From Bacillota bacterium (GTDB lineage Bacteria > Bacillota > Clostridia > Oscillospirales > Oscillospiraceae), in NCBI GenBank assembly GCA_023459875.1, contig JAEWRY010000024.1, forward strand, positions 1 through 64,000: a stretch of 64,000 nt of DNA, in the 5' to 3' direction. Below are positions 23,870 to 32,914 of this stretch, in pieces. Both the position numbers and the translations under genes were made by a program. The first letter of the stretch is position 1. Every line of letters starts with the position of its first letter. The notes under the pieces are model-generated. The model did no database searches, was not told where the DNA came from, and saw nothing but the letters and a program-made list of their open reading frames with translations.

Positions 23870-26800
23870 AAAACCGGAGATCCGGAAGGTACTTGTGCTG
23901 GGTTCAGGCCCCATCGTCATCGGCCAGGCCGCTGAGTTCGATTACGCCGGCACCCAGGCCTGCCGCGCCCTGAAGGAAGAGGGCGTGGAGGTGGTGCTGG
24001 TGAACTCCAATCCCGCCACCATCATGACCGACAAGGATATCGCGGACCACGTGTATATCGAGCCGCTCACCGTCGTTTCGGTGACCGAGGTCATCCGCCG
24101 GGAGAGGCCCGATTCGGTGCTGCCCACCCTGGGGGGCCAGACAGGTTTGAATCTCGCCATGCAGCTCTATGAAGACGGCACGCTGGACGAATTCGGGGTG
24201 AAGCTGCTGGGCACCTCCACCGAGTCCATCCGCAAGGCGGAGGACCGGCTGGGCTTCAAGGAAACCATGGAGTCCATCCATCAGCCCTGCGTAATCTCCG
24301 AGGTGGTGGAGAACGTGGAGGACGCCGTCCATTTCGCCAACACCATCGGCTACCCCGTCATCGTCCGCCCCGCCTATACCCTGGGCGGATCCGGCGGCGG
24401 CATTGCCTACGACGAGCGCTCCCTGCGGGAAATTTCCGACCGGGGCCTGCACCTCTCCCGGGTGAAGCAGGTGCTCATCGAGCGCAGCATCGCAGGCTGG
24501 AAGGAGATCGAGTACGAGGTCATGCGGGACTCCGCGGGCAACGTCATCACCATCTGCTCCATGGAAAACCTGGACCCCGTGGGCATTCACACCGGCGACT
24601 CCATCGTGGTGGCGCCCACCCAGACCCTCGCCAATAAGGAATATCAGATGCTGCGCACCGCGGCGCTGGACATCATCACCGCCCTGGAGATAGAAGGCGG
24701 CTGCAACGTCCAATTCGCCCTCAATCCGGAAAGCTTCGAATACGCCGTCATCGAGGTGAACCCCCGCGTCTCCCGCTCCTCGGCGCTGGCCTCCAAAGCC
24801 ACCGGCTACCCCATCGCCAAGGTAGCCGCGAAAATCGCCCTGGGTTTCACCCTGGACGAGATCGCGAACGCTGTGACGGGCAAGACCACCGCCTGCTTCG
24901 AGCCCACCATCGACTACTGTGTCCTGAAGATTCCCCGCTTGCCCTTCGACAAGTTTACCACCGCCAGCCGCACCTTGGGCACCCAGATGAAGGCCACCGG
25001 CGAGGTGATGGCCATTGCCACCTCTTTTGAGGCGGCAATGATGAAGGCCATCCGCTCCCTGGAGCAGAACGTCTACTCCCTGCGCATGGATAAGCTGGCC
25101 GACCTCTTTACCGAGGAGATTGAGGAAAAACTCGCAAATATCGACGACGAGCGCATCTTCGTGGTGGCCGAGGCCCTGCGGCGGGGCTTCTCGCCCCGGA
25201 AGATCCACGCCATCACAAAAATCGATGTGTGGTTTTTGGACCGACTCAAAAACATCGTGGAGATGGAAAACACTTTGATCCACGGCCTGCCGGGAGAGGA
25301 TAATCTCCGTCGCGCCAAGGAAATGGGCTTTACAGACACCTGGATCGCCACCCTCTGCGGCAGCGACCGCAAGACCATCAAAGCCTTGCGGGAATCCTGC
25401 GGGATCAAACCGGCCTATAAAATGGTGGACACCTGCGCCGCTGAGTTCGACGCCGAGACCCCTTACTACTACTCCGGCTTTGATGGGGAAAACGAGTCAG
25501 CTTCTTCCACCGACGGGAAGAAAAAGGTTCTGGTGCTCGGTTCCGGCCCCATCCGCATCGGGCAGGGCATCGAATTTGACTACTGCTCGGTCCACTCGGT
25601 CTGGGCCCTGCGGCGTCTCGGCTGCGAGACCATTATTGTAAACAACAACCCGGAGACCGTCTCCACCGACTTCGACGTGGCCGACAAGCTCTACTTCGAG
25701 CCACTCACAGCCGAAGATGTGGAGAACATCGTGGAGCTCGAAAAGCCCGACGGAGCGGTGGTGCAGTTCGGCGGTCAAACCGCCATCAAGCTGGCCAAAG
25801 CCATTACCGAAATGGGAATACCCATCCTGGGCACCTCCTCCGACGGGGTGGACGCAGCTGAGGACCGGGAGCGGTTCGACCAGATTTTAAACATGTTAAA
25901 TATCCCGCGGGCCGCGGGCAGGACCGTTTATACCGCCGAGGAGGCTGTCGCCGCGGCCAACGAGGTGGGCTACCCCGTGCTGGTGCGCCCCTCCTATGTG
26001 CTGGGCGGCCAGGGAATGGAAATTGCCTATCAGGACCGGAACATCATAGAGTTCATGCGCATCATCAACATGACGGTGCAGGAGCACCCCATCCTGGTAG
26101 ACAAATACCTCATGGGCCGTGAGCTGGAGGTTGACGGCGTCTACGACGGCGAGGAAATCCTCATTCCCGGCATCATGGAGCACGTGGAGCGGGCGGGCGT
26201 CCACTCGGGGGACTCCATCTCGGTCTATCCCCCCATCCATGTGGAGGAGAAGCACAAGCAGACGATCCTGAAGTATACCAGGGAGTTGGCCCACGCTCTG
26301 GGCGTCATCGGGCTGATCAACATCCAGTTCATCCTCTATAACGACGAAATCTACGTGATTGAGGTGAACCCCCGCTCCTCCCGCACCATCCCCTATATCA
26401 GCAAGGTCACCGGCATCCCTCTCATCGACCTTGCCACCAAGGTGATGCTCGGACGGAAGCTCAAAGACCTGGGCTACGGCACGGGCATTTTCCCCGAAGT
26501 GAGTTGGTACGCCGTCAAAATTCCGGTCTTCTCCTTCGAGAAGCTCACCGACGTGGACACGGGCCTGGGGCCCGAGATGAAGTCCACCGGCGAGGTACTG
26601 GGTGTGGCCGAGTCTTTCCCCCAGGCGCTGCTCAAGGCTTTTAAGGCGGCCAATATGAAGGTGCCTAAGCGGGGCGGCCGCGTCATTGTCACCGTCAAGG
26701 ACGAGGACAAGGGCGAGCTAGTGGGCATTGCCCGCGGGTTTGAGGAGATGGGCGTGGAGATTTTCGCCACCAGCGGCACCAGGGATTACCTGCACAAGGC

Positions 26801-27065
26801 CGGCGTGGAGGTCATGCCGGTGGCGCGTGTCTCCGAAGCCCACCCCAATATTCTGGATATGATAGGAAGCGGCACCGTGGACCTCATTATCAACACCCCC
26901 ACCAAGGGCCGTAAGCATGACACCGACGGCTTCAAAATAAGAAGGTCGGCGGTGGAGCATTCGGTGGGTTGCGTCACCGCCATCGACACGGCGCGGGCTC
27001 TTCTCATGGTGTGCGAGCAGGGCAGGAGCTCCGCCCTGCGGCCCATCGACATCAGCAAACTCTGA
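23862..27065 (+). CDS. carB: Carbamoyl-phosphate synthase large subunit
   Basis: The product is 1,067 residues with the two homologous halves of CarB, each an ATP-grasp unit (ALGFTLDEIANAVTG in the linker, RPSYVLGGQGMEIAY in the second half). Signatures VLGSGPIVIGQAAEFDYAGTQ-type at the start and VLGSGPIRIGQGIEFDYCS in the middle are visible. The C-terminal allosteric domain ends the chain (GTVDLIINTPTKG). It uses two ATP, bicarbonate and ammonia from CarA. The gene is complete and followed 26 bases later by guaA. Confidence 0.97.
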   Translation: MPKKPEIRKVLVLGSGPIVIGQAAEFDYAGTQACRALKEEGVEVVLVNSNPATIMTDKDIADHVYIEPLTVVSVTEVIRRERPDSVLPTLGGQTGLNLAMQLYEDGTLDEFGVKLLGTSTESIRKAEDRLGFKETMESIHQPCVISEVVENVEDAVHFANTIGYPVIVRPAYTLGGSGGGIAYDERSLREISDRGLHLSRVKQVLIERSIAGWKEIEYEVMRDSAGNVITICSMENLDPVGIHTGDSIVVAPTQTLANKEYQMLRTAALDIITALEIEGGCNVQFALNPESFEYAVIEVNPRVSRSSALASKATGYPIAKVAAKIALGFTLDEIANAVTGKTTACFEPTIDYCVLKIPRLPFDKFTTASRTLGTQMKATGEVMAIATSFEAAMMKAIRSLEQNVYSLRMDKLADLFTEEIEEKLANIDDERIFVVAEALRRGFSPRKIHAITKIDVWFLDRLKNIVEMENTLIHGLPGEDNLRRAKEMGFTDTWIATLCGSDRKTIKALRESCGIKPAYKMVDTCAAEFDAETPYYYSGFDGENESASSTDGKKKVLVLGSGPIRIGQGIEFDYCSVHSVWALRRLGCETIIVNNNPETVSTDFDVADKLYFEPLTAEDVENIVELEKPDGAVVQFGGQTAIKLAKAITEMGIPILGTSSDGVDAAEDRERFDQILNMLNIPRAAGRTVYTAEEAVAAANEVGYPVLVRPSYVLGGQGMEIAYQDRNIIEFMRIINMTVQEHPILVDKYLMGRELEVDGVYDGEEILIPGIMEHVERAGVHSGDSISVYPPIHVEEKHKQTILKYTRELAHALGVIGLINIQFILYNDEIYVIEVNPRSSRTIPYISKVTGIPLIDLATKVMLGRKLKDLGYGTGIFPEVSWYAVKIPVFSFEKLTDVDTGLGPEMKSTGEVLGVAESFPQALLKAFKAANMKVPKRGGRVIVTVKDEDKGELVGIARGFEEMGVEIFATSGTRDYLHKAGVEVMPVARVSEAHPNILDMIGSGTVDLIINTPTKGRKHDTDGFKIRRSAVEHSVGCVTAIDTARALLMVCEQGRSSALRPIDISKL

Positions 27066-27091
27066 CGCTCTGAAAGGATAGGATTGTTTCT

Positions 27092-28633
27092 ATGTCACAC
27101 GAGCTTGTAATCGTCCTGGATTTCGGCGGTCAGTATAATCAGCTGATCGCACGGCGGGTACGCGAGTGCGGCGTTTACTGCGAGGTAATGCCCTATTCTG
27201 CGCCCATATCGAGGCTCCGGGAGGCGAAGCCCATCGGCTTCATCTTCACCGGAGGGCCCAACAGCGTTTACGCCCCCGGCGCGCCCAAGGCCGACCCGGC
27301 CATTTTCCAGATGGGCGTGCCGATCCTCGGCATCTGCTACGGCTGTCAGCTCCTGGCGCAGAGCCTGGGCGGAATGGTCACCGCCGCCGGCGCCGACACC
27401 GCCCGCGAGTACGGCAAGACCGAGACGTTTTTCGAGCCTGACTGCCCGCTTTTCAAAGGCCTGCCCTCCCGGGGTATCTCCTGGATGAGCCACGGGGACT
27501 ATATGGCGAAGGTCCCGGAGGGTTTCTCTCTGGTTGCCCATACGGAGGTGTGCCCCACCGCCGCCATTGCCGATGAAGCACGCGGCTTCTACGGCGTGCA
27601 GTTCCACCCCGAGGTCAACCATACGAAAAACGGTGTGGATATGATAAGAAATTTCCTCTACTCGGTCTGCAAGGCCTCGGGAGACTGGACCATGGAGGAC
27701 TACCTCCGAACGGCGACGGCCGCCCTCAAGGAGAAAATCGGGGATGGCAAGGTGCTCCTGGCCCTCTCCGGAGGCGTGGATTCTTCGGTGTGCGCCGCCC
27801 TGCTGGACCGGGCGGTGGGCAGCCAGCTCACCTGCATTTTCGTGGACCACGGCCTTCTGCGCAAGGACGAGGGCGATGAGGTGGAGCGTGCCTTTGCGGG
27901 CAAGCAGGTGAAGATGATACGGGTGAACGCCGAGAAGCGGTTTCTTGGGAAGCTCGCGGGCGTCTCCGACCCGGAACGCAAGCGCAAGATCATTGGCGAG
28001 GAATTTATCCGCGTTTTTGAAGATGAGGCAAAAAAAATCGGCACCGTGGACTATCTGGCTCAGGGAACCATTTACCCCGACGTGATCGAGTCGGGTGCCG
28101 GCGACGCAGCCGTCATCAAGAGCCACCACAACGTAGGCGGTCTGCCCAGCTTCGTGGATTTCAAGGAGATCGTGGAGCCGCTTCGCCTTCTCTTTAAGGA
28201 CGAGGTGCGCCAGCTGGGCCGCGAGCTTGGTCTGCCGGAGTCTCTCGTGATGCGTCAGCCCTTCCCCGGTCCCGGCCTTGCCATCCGCATCATCGGCGAG
28301 GTGACGCGCGAAAAGCTCGATACGCTACGGGAAGCGGATTTCATCTTCCGCAGCGAGCTGATGAAGGCGGGTGAGGCGAAAAACCTCAGCCAATATTTCG
28401 CGGTGCTCACCGGCATGCGCTCGGTGGGCGTCATGGGAGACGGCAGGACGTACGATTACACCCTCGCCCTGCGGGCCGTCACCACCGCCGATTTCATGAC
28501 CGCCGACTGGGCGCGCATCCCCTATGAGCTGCTGGATAAGATTTCGGTGCGCATTGTGAACGAGGTTGCGGGAATCAACCGTATCGTGTACGACATCACC
28601 AGCAAACCCCCGGCTACGATAGAGTGGGAATAA
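27092..28633 (+). CDS. guaA: GMP synthase (glutamine-hydrolysing)
   Basis: The product is 513 residues. The N-terminal amidotransferase has C82 in GICYGCQ and H172/E174 in VQFHPEVNH. The ATP-pyrophosphatase part carries the P-loop SGGVDSS at 226-232, and the C-terminal dimer domain ends PPATIEWE. It converts XMP to GMP. The Cys in place of the usual Met in GICYGMQ is a small variation. Linkage with carAB (26-base gap) makes one nucleotide-synthesis operon. The 3' end of guaA is a known target of integrating elements, and foreign DNA does follow here. Confidence 0.97.
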   Translation: MSHELVIVLDFGGQYNQLIARRVRECGVYCEVMPYSAPISRLREAKPIGFIFTGGPNSVYAPGAPKADPAIFQMGVPILGICYGCQLLAQSLGGMVTAAGADTAREYGKTETFFEPDCPLFKGLPSRGISWMSHGDYMAKVPEGFSLVAHTEVCPTAAIADEARGFYGVQFHPEVNHTKNGVDMIRNFLYSVCKASGDWTMEDYLRTATAALKEKIGDGKVLLALSGGVDSSVCAALLDRAVGSQLTCIFVDHGLLRKDEGDEVERAFAGKQVKMIRVNAEKRFLGKLAGVSDPERKRKIIGEEFIRVFEDEAKKIGTVDYLAQGTIYPDVIESGAGDAAVIKSHHNVGGLPSFVDFKEIVEPLRLLFKDEVRQLGRELGLPESLVMRQPFPGPGLAIRIIGEVTREKLDTLREADFIFRSELMKAGEAKNLSQYFAVLTGMRSVGVMGDGRTYDYTLALRAVTTADFMTADWARIPYELLDKISVRIVNEVAGINRIVYDITSKPPATIEWE

Positions 28634-28785
28634 GCAACAAAGTCCCGAAAGCCTTGAAAACACTGGGCCATCTGGACTTTTATTTGCCTTTTGATAACGG
28701 TTTGATAACAAGTGCCCTAAACCGATTTGTTTTCTGCGAGTGACCAAGTGGCTTGCAGGTAATAAGCTCCGGGATAGAGCATATG

Positions 28786-28827
28786 AAAACGGTTTTGTTG
28801 ATTCTTCTGAATCAGCAAAACCGTTTT
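28786..28827. terminator. 19-bp hairpin with T-run, probable terminator
   Basis: Arms 28786-28804 and 28809-28827 pair with a single G-T wobble around TTCT, and T residues follow. It could end the carAB-guaA transcript. The 28634-28785 spacer before it contains a direct repeat of TTTGATAAC and no gene. Confidence 0.55.
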
Positions 28828-28840
28828 TATATATTGGCAT

Positions 28841-29112
28841 GATACTAAATAATGTCCACTGAACAAATGCGATTTCCGAATCGCATTTGCCGAAAGGGTG
28901 AAAATCACCCTTTCGGGCGGCAAAACAAGACTGTTTTGCCGCTTCAGATACATTGATAACTGTCCTTTTGATTTGCGGACACACGCCGCAAATCAAAAGT
29001 GCAAGGTTTTTGACCATTATTGGTCAAAAACCTTGCACCTGAATAAAACAAAAACAGCTTAGAAGCATTGATATGATTATATTTTTGTTTTATTCAGCGG
29101 ATATTAAATAAT
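28841..29112. repeat. Array of six abutting perfect hairpins with imperfect terminal repeats, MITE-like
   Basis: Six inverted repeats of unrelated sequence follow each other: 28864-28889 (11-bp arms), 28890-28916 (12), 28917-28942 (11), 28965-28999 (14), 29000-29037 (17) and 29039-29097 (16). The first three touch without a gap, as do the last three. The block is bounded by inverted repeats at 28850-28867 and 29089-29106 that match at 15 of 18 positions, and by near-identical direct repeats GATACTAAATAAT (28841-28853) and GATATTAAATAAT (29100-29112). There is no credible coding frame. A non-autonomous mobile element or a structured RNA is likely. Confidence 0.7.
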
Positions 29113-29140
29113 ACTCTCTACATTTCTTTTGATAGAAAAT

Positions 29141-29362
29141 CTATACAGGTTTTCCTTTGTTAATGAGCTTTCTAAGCCATTCAGGTAACACGCCATATCT
29201 AACTCGCTGCTTATGACGCAAGCTATACCTCACTTCACTCAAATCGCCTTTGAAGTATCTCATTTTGTTACGAGTTTTTGCTGGACCACTCACTATTTTA
29301 TGAAAAATGCTTTCAAAAAACACACTTTCAGATGGCTGGTTAAATCTTTTTTTCTTTGCCAC
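29141..29362 (-). CDS. Possible 73-residue basic protein
   Basis: The frame starts at GTG 29362 with no clear ribosome site and is strongly basic (MAKKKRFNQPSES, then RYSLRHKQRVRYGVLPEWLRK). It overlaps the eroded frame at 29380 only at the ends. I do not recognise it; it may be part of the same decayed gene in a shifted frame. Confidence 0.3.
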   Translation of the reverse strand: MAKKKRFNQPSESVFFESIFHKIVSGPAKTRNKMRYFKGDLSEVRYSLRHKQRVRYGVLPEWLRKLINKGKPV

Positions 29363-29379
29363 TGCTGCCCGCCTAAATT

Positions 29380-29589
29380 GGTATGGAATAGAGACCTATT
29401 TCTTATTTTTAGATCTTTTACAATGAAATCACTCAGTTCTTGAGAAGGAACTTTCGCCCATCTTTGCGTGGTATCAAATTCGGGGTATCTGTATCGCCAC
29501 TGATCGTATTACTCTTTGGTAATCTCCCCTGTTTCCAGCTTTGTGGCCACCTGCCGCCTGACGTGCCCCCTATTGAAGTGCCACGTTTT
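29380..29589 (-). pseudogene. Eroded gene fragment with an in-frame stop, cut by the IS
   Basis: On the minus strand a frame reads FNRGHVRRQVATKLETGEI, then TKE-stop-YDQWRYRYPEFDT, then KVPSQELSDFIVKDLK. The stop is a TAA where GAA would give an unbroken Glu-rich helix, so a single change broke it. The upstream end is exactly where the IS3 element begins. The continuation on the other side of the IS is not recognisable. Function unknown, though the charged helical tail would suit a recombinase or element protein. Confidence 0.5.
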
Positions 29590-29689
29590 TGTAGAGGAAA
29601 GCCACTGGTTTCGCAGTAGTAACAGTAGCATCCGAGGCGTTGAAATGTGCGGAAACGCGAAGTGTTTTCCATATTTCAATGCCTTTTTT

Positions 29690-30545
29690 CTATACGGCCC
29701 ATAAATAGGCTTCGGGGGCCGGCGGCCGATAACCCAAAGCACTGTGAGGTCGAATCGTGTTGTATGCACTGACCCAGCAGGCAAGGAGCACCTTGGCTTC
29801 GTGCAGCGTATCAAAAATTTCCCGATTAAGCAGTTCGTTTGCCATGGTTGCGTTGAACGATTCCACAAATCCGTTCTCCCAGGGACTGCCTGGGGTAGTG
29901 TACATCGGTGCAACATCCATTTCCGACAGCCATTCCCTCAGATGATTTGCGACGAATTCGCTGCCATTGTCGCTGCGCAGATATTCAGGGGTCCCTTTTC
30001 GAACCATGACTTCCCGCAGCACATTTTTAATATCCTCAGATCGGATGCGGAAGGCAGCATGACTGGCCAAGCACTCCCGGGTATATTCGTCAATGATATT
30101 CAGTATCTTGATTTTTCGTCCTTTGCTGGTTCGGCTTTCTACGAAATCGTAGCTCCACACGTGGTTCGGATGTTCCGCCCTCAAGCGAATGCAGCTGCCG
30201 TCATTGAGCCATAGTCTTCTTCGTTTCGGTTGTTTTGCAGGAACCTTTAAACCTAATGACCGCCAAAACCGGTAAACGCGTTTGTGATTGATCCGATATC
30301 CTTTACCGCGCAGCATCGCCGTAATCATCCGGTATCCATACCGCCCATAGGCGCTCACCAGATTGACGATTTGTGCCGTGATCATCCTCATCCGCCAGCC
30401 GCTTAGCTTCATATCTTTGACTGCTGCGGGGTTGTCCGATCATCTTACATGCCCGCCGTTCGTTAATCCCATATTTCTCCAGGACGGCCTTGACGGCCTT
30501 TTTTCGCTTAGACGGGCTTAGAAGTTTCCCGAGTTGATATCCTTT
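29690..30545 (-). pseudogene. IS3-family transposase OrfB, frameshifted
   Basis: The frame from 29690 to 30412 carries the rve integrase core with all acidic residues: Asp in HVWSYDFVES, Asp in EYLRSDNGSEF and Glu in ENGFVESFNATMA. The N-terminal part (KRKKAVKAVLEKYGINERRA, then KMIGQPRSSQRYEAKRLADE) is in a different frame upstream. The two frames meet near 30385-30395, where one extra base would explain the shift. Normal IS3 elements shift frame earlier, between OrfA and OrfB, so this second break is a mutation, and the transposase is probably dead. Confidence 0.8.
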
Positions 30546-30805
30546 AATATTTGATTATCCAGCATGACTTCAGCCAGCAGCTTTTTCAGCCGGTTGTTTT
30601 CTTTCTCCAGCTCCTTCAGCCGCTTTGCCTGATCCGGGTGCAAACCGCTGTATTCATTCTTCCAACGGTAATAGATCGCCTCGCTGATCCCTTTGTCCCG
30701 GCAGCAGTCTGCAATACTTTTCCCCTTGCCGTTCATGATTTCAATGTCTCGAAGGAGTCCTACAATTTCTTCGGCACTGTATGTTTTCCGTGGCATTTTC
30801 ATCAT
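30518..30805 (-). CDS. IS3-family transposase OrfA
   Basis: The product is 95 residues. A helix-turn-helix of the IS3 OrfA type (SIADCCRDKGISEAIYYRWK) is followed by a leucine-zipper-like helix (RLKELEKENNRLKKLLAEV) and ends NSGNF, a usual OrfA end. OrfA binds the IS ends. The next frame (OrfB) lies at -1, as expected for programmed frameshifting in this family. Confidence 0.85.
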   Translation of the reverse strand: MMKMPRKTYSAEEIVGLLRDIEIMNGKGKSIADCCRDKGISEAIYYRWKNEYSGLHPDQAKRLKELEKENNRLKKLLAEVMLDNQILKDINSGNF

Positions 30806-30927
30806 TCCCTTGTCTTATTTTACCACGGCTTTTCTCTACACACAATTGGCTCAGTTCTGAGGGAGCAGGTCAGGGCCGTGATCAGCCGGATCAGCGGCTG
30901 TACCTGGAAAAGACGAGACAAAAGTAA

Positions 30928-30955
30928 AAAACGGAGGCCTTTTGACCTCCGTTTT
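30928..30955. terminator. Bidirectional terminator
   Basis: AAAACGGAGG (30928-30937) pairs with CCTCCGTTTT (30946-30955) around an eight-base loop, with A- and T-runs on both sides. It lies between the IS and the 121-residue gene. The 30841-30927 stretch before it contains an eroded frame I cannot name. Confidence 0.75.
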
Positions 30956-31023
30956 CCTTGATTTATTATTACGCTGGGAATATAATCCTTTTTAGAAAAT
31001 TTGTATAGAGAGAAAGATAAAAT

Positions 31024-31389
31024 ATGGACAGCGAAATGAAAGCGTTCTTTGGAGCGCTTCAAAGCGTGAGGCAAGAGGAGCTTTTAAGGGCTTTTTCGAA
31101 AACAAAAGATGTCAAGGAACTCTATACTGCACTTATAGGTTTAAGGGAGAACTTAAAGAACTTATGCAAGGATGCCGAGCATGTTTTACCCGCATATATT
31201 ATTAGGGGGTGCTTAGCTGAAATATATCAGCTATATGAGCAAAAAACAATTGAAGAAGCAAGTGGGGAAATTATATCAGTACCAGAGGAAATCTATAAAG
31301 TGTTTTATTCCGATCATGATTTATTTTTAAATGCCGAGGGAGAAAAAGGTTTTCGGAATGACGACGGAACCTTTATTCGTATAAAATAA
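31024..31389 (+). CDS. Small helical protein of unknown function
   Basis: The product is 121 residues, mainly helical and acidic with no membrane segment. It ends in a beta pair (FRNDDGTFIRIK). The gene is AT-rich compared with the flanking chromosome, as is the next gene, 49 bases downstream on the same strand, so both were probably acquired together. The ribosome site is weak (AGAGAG). Function not recognised. Confidence 0.55.
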   Translation: MDSEMKAFFGALQSVRQEELLRAFSKTKDVKELYTALIGLRENLKNLCKDAEHVLPAYIIRGCLAEIYQLYEQKTIEEASGEIISVPEEIYKVFYSDHDLFLNAEGEKGFRNDDGTFIRIK

Positions 31390-31438
31390 CCATGTGAACT
31401 GGGAAAGGCCTCAGTAACTATATAGATAAGGGGTTACA

Positions 31439-32617
31439 ATGATCGATAAAAAGCTTGAAGAAATCGAAATCGCCGATCTGCAGAGGCTTATCGACAACGG
31501 CGTCGGAGAGAGCAAGACGATCGAATACAAAGGCGAATTAAATACCGGCACGGAAGGCGAAAGAAAAGAATTTCTGGCCGACGGCTCCTCCTTTGCAAAC
31601 GCTTTTGGCGGCGATCTTATTTTCGGGATTGCGGAAGACAGGGGGACCAACCTGCCGTCTGAAATAACTGGCATTCAAATGAAAAGCGAGGATGAACTGA
31701 TCCGGCAGATCGAGAGTATGCTGAGAGACTCCATAGAACCCAGAATCCCGGAGGTTTCATTTAAGGCGGTCCTACTCCATGATGATGTTTATGTATTGGT
31801 GATTAGGATTGCGCAGAGCTTTTCTGCTCCCCACCGGGTCACTTATAAGGGCCATGACAAGTTCTATACTCGAAATTCTAAGGGGAAATATCCGATGGAT
31901 GTCACCGAGCTGCGGGCCGCTTTCAACATGACCCAGAAACTGAGCAAAACGATGGAGAGCTATATGCTGGAAAGGCTGAGGGCCATTTCGGAGAACCAAT
32001 ATAAGCTCCTGAGCGACGGGCTTCCCATCTTTGTGATGCAGTTCCTGCCGGTTTCCGCGTTTCTGAGGAAAGAATATTACGGCATTACGGCAATCAAAAA
32101 AACCTTAAGCAACATAGAAGCTAATGCCTTTGGTTTAACATCTGAAAAATGTATAACTGTAGACGGTATTTTGATATATGACTCTTACCTGCAAAGTAAT
32201 ACAGCAACAGAAAACCAAAGCGCATTTGCGCGTTTTAATATAAATGGGATTATTGAGCAAGCGACAACTCAGTTTTTTAGTTTAGAGTCTGGAAAGAGAT
32301 TCATATCTTTCAGGATATTATTGTATCTCGTGATAGAAGCGACTAAGCAATGCCTTAATTTTTATCGCAGGTTAACTATACCTACGCCGATAGTTCTATC
32401 ATGCACTATTCTAAATGCGTACGGATTTAGAATGCCAGGCTCCGGCTTTCCCGTTAATGGTAAAATAGACCGGGACGAACTGCTGATTCCCGACGTTGTG
32501 ATTGAAGATCTGTCGATCAAGCCCGAAGAATGCTTAAAACCGGTTTTCGACTCTATCTGGAACGCCTGCGGATACGAAAGATGCCCGGACTATGATAATG
32601 AAGGAAATCTCAAATAA
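31439..32617 (+). CDS. AlbA_2 (Schlafen-type) domain protein
   Basis: The product is 392 residues. Residues 15-150 match the AlbA_2/Schlafen core: GESKTIEYKGEL near 20-31, then FLADGSSFANAFGGDLIFGI and the PHRVTYKGHDKFYTRNSKG strand. This domain binds nucleic acid and in some proteins cuts tRNA or takes part in defence. The C-terminal 230 residues are not recognised. The middle of the gene (32,100-32,400) is markedly AT-rich, a sign of foreign origin. A strong terminator follows. It may be a defence or regulator gene of the island. Confidence 0.75.
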   Translation: MIDKKLEEIEIADLQRLIDNGVGESKTIEYKGELNTGTEGERKEFLADGSSFANAFGGDLIFGIAEDRGTNLPSEITGIQMKSEDELIRQIESMLRDSIEPRIPEVSFKAVLLHDDVYVLVIRIAQSFSAPHRVTYKGHDKFYTRNSKGKYPMDVTELRAAFNMTQKLSKTMESYMLERLRAISENQYKLLSDGLPIFVMQFLPVSAFLRKEYYGITAIKKTLSNIEANAFGLTSEKCITVDGILIYDSYLQSNTATENQSAFARFNINGIIEQATTQFFSLESGKRFISFRILLYLVIEATKQCLNFYRRLTIPTPIVLSCTILNAYGFRMPGSGFPVNGKIDRDELLIPDVVIEDLSIKPEECLKPVFDSIWNACGYERCPDYDNEGNLK

Positions 32618-32635
32618 ATAAAATACCGAGCCTTT

Positions 32636-32662
32636 AACCGCCCTTTCGGGGGCGGTTTTTTG
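32636..32662 (+). terminator. Rho-independent terminator
   Basis: AACCGCCC pairs with GGGCGGTT around TTTCGG and is followed by four further T. It ends the AlbA_2 transcript. Confidence 0.85.
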
Positions 32663-32690
32663 TTGCCCTTGAGAGGAGGTGAAGAGAAAA

Positions 32691-32914
32691 GTGGCAAACA
32701 AGCTGAAACAGGTAAACGCTGTCCAACAGGATAGAAGACCTTGCAACTGAAAATCGGGTTTTGCGGAATGTGGCCGAAAAATATGAGCGCGTTTGTCGTG
32801 CTTATGGACCGGAGGGTGTGGCGGCTACAGTGGAGGCGGTCAAGCGGCAGGAGCAGGCTGAAAAAGAGCAGAAACGCATGGTTAGGCAACGGCATGACCG
32901 GGGTTCACGCTGAT
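32691..32914 (+). pseudogene. Remnant of a MobV (Pre/Mob) relaxase C-terminus
   Basis: A GTG at 32691 after GAGGAGGTG opens a short frame (NKLKQVNAVQQD) that ends at a stop. The next frame continues with NVAEKYERVCRAYGPEGVAA and ends RMVRQRHDRGSR. Both pieces fit the coiled C-terminal part of plasmid recombination/MobV relaxases. The pieces lie in different frames, and the catalytic N-terminus is absent. It shows that mobilisable DNA once lay here. Confidence 0.6.

Larger units (their letters stand above)
29590..30840 (-). mobile_element. IS3-family insertion sequence, about 1.25 kb, decayed
   Basis: The ends are imperfect inverted repeats: TGTAGAGGAAAGCCACTGG at 29590-29608 and, on the minus strand, TGTAGAGAAAAGCCGTGG at 30823-30840. 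Two consecutive genes, OrfA and OrfB, lie between, as in the IS3 family. I cannot see a clear target duplication. The transposase gene is frameshifted. Confidence 0.8.

Noticed and set aside
23904..25283. 459-residue minus-strand open frame within carB
   Set aside because: Antisense shadow of a well-known gene; composition (His/Gly/Asp-rich) is that of a reversed frame.
28864..29097. CRISPR array
   Set aside because: The hairpin arms differ from each other, so there is no common repeat.
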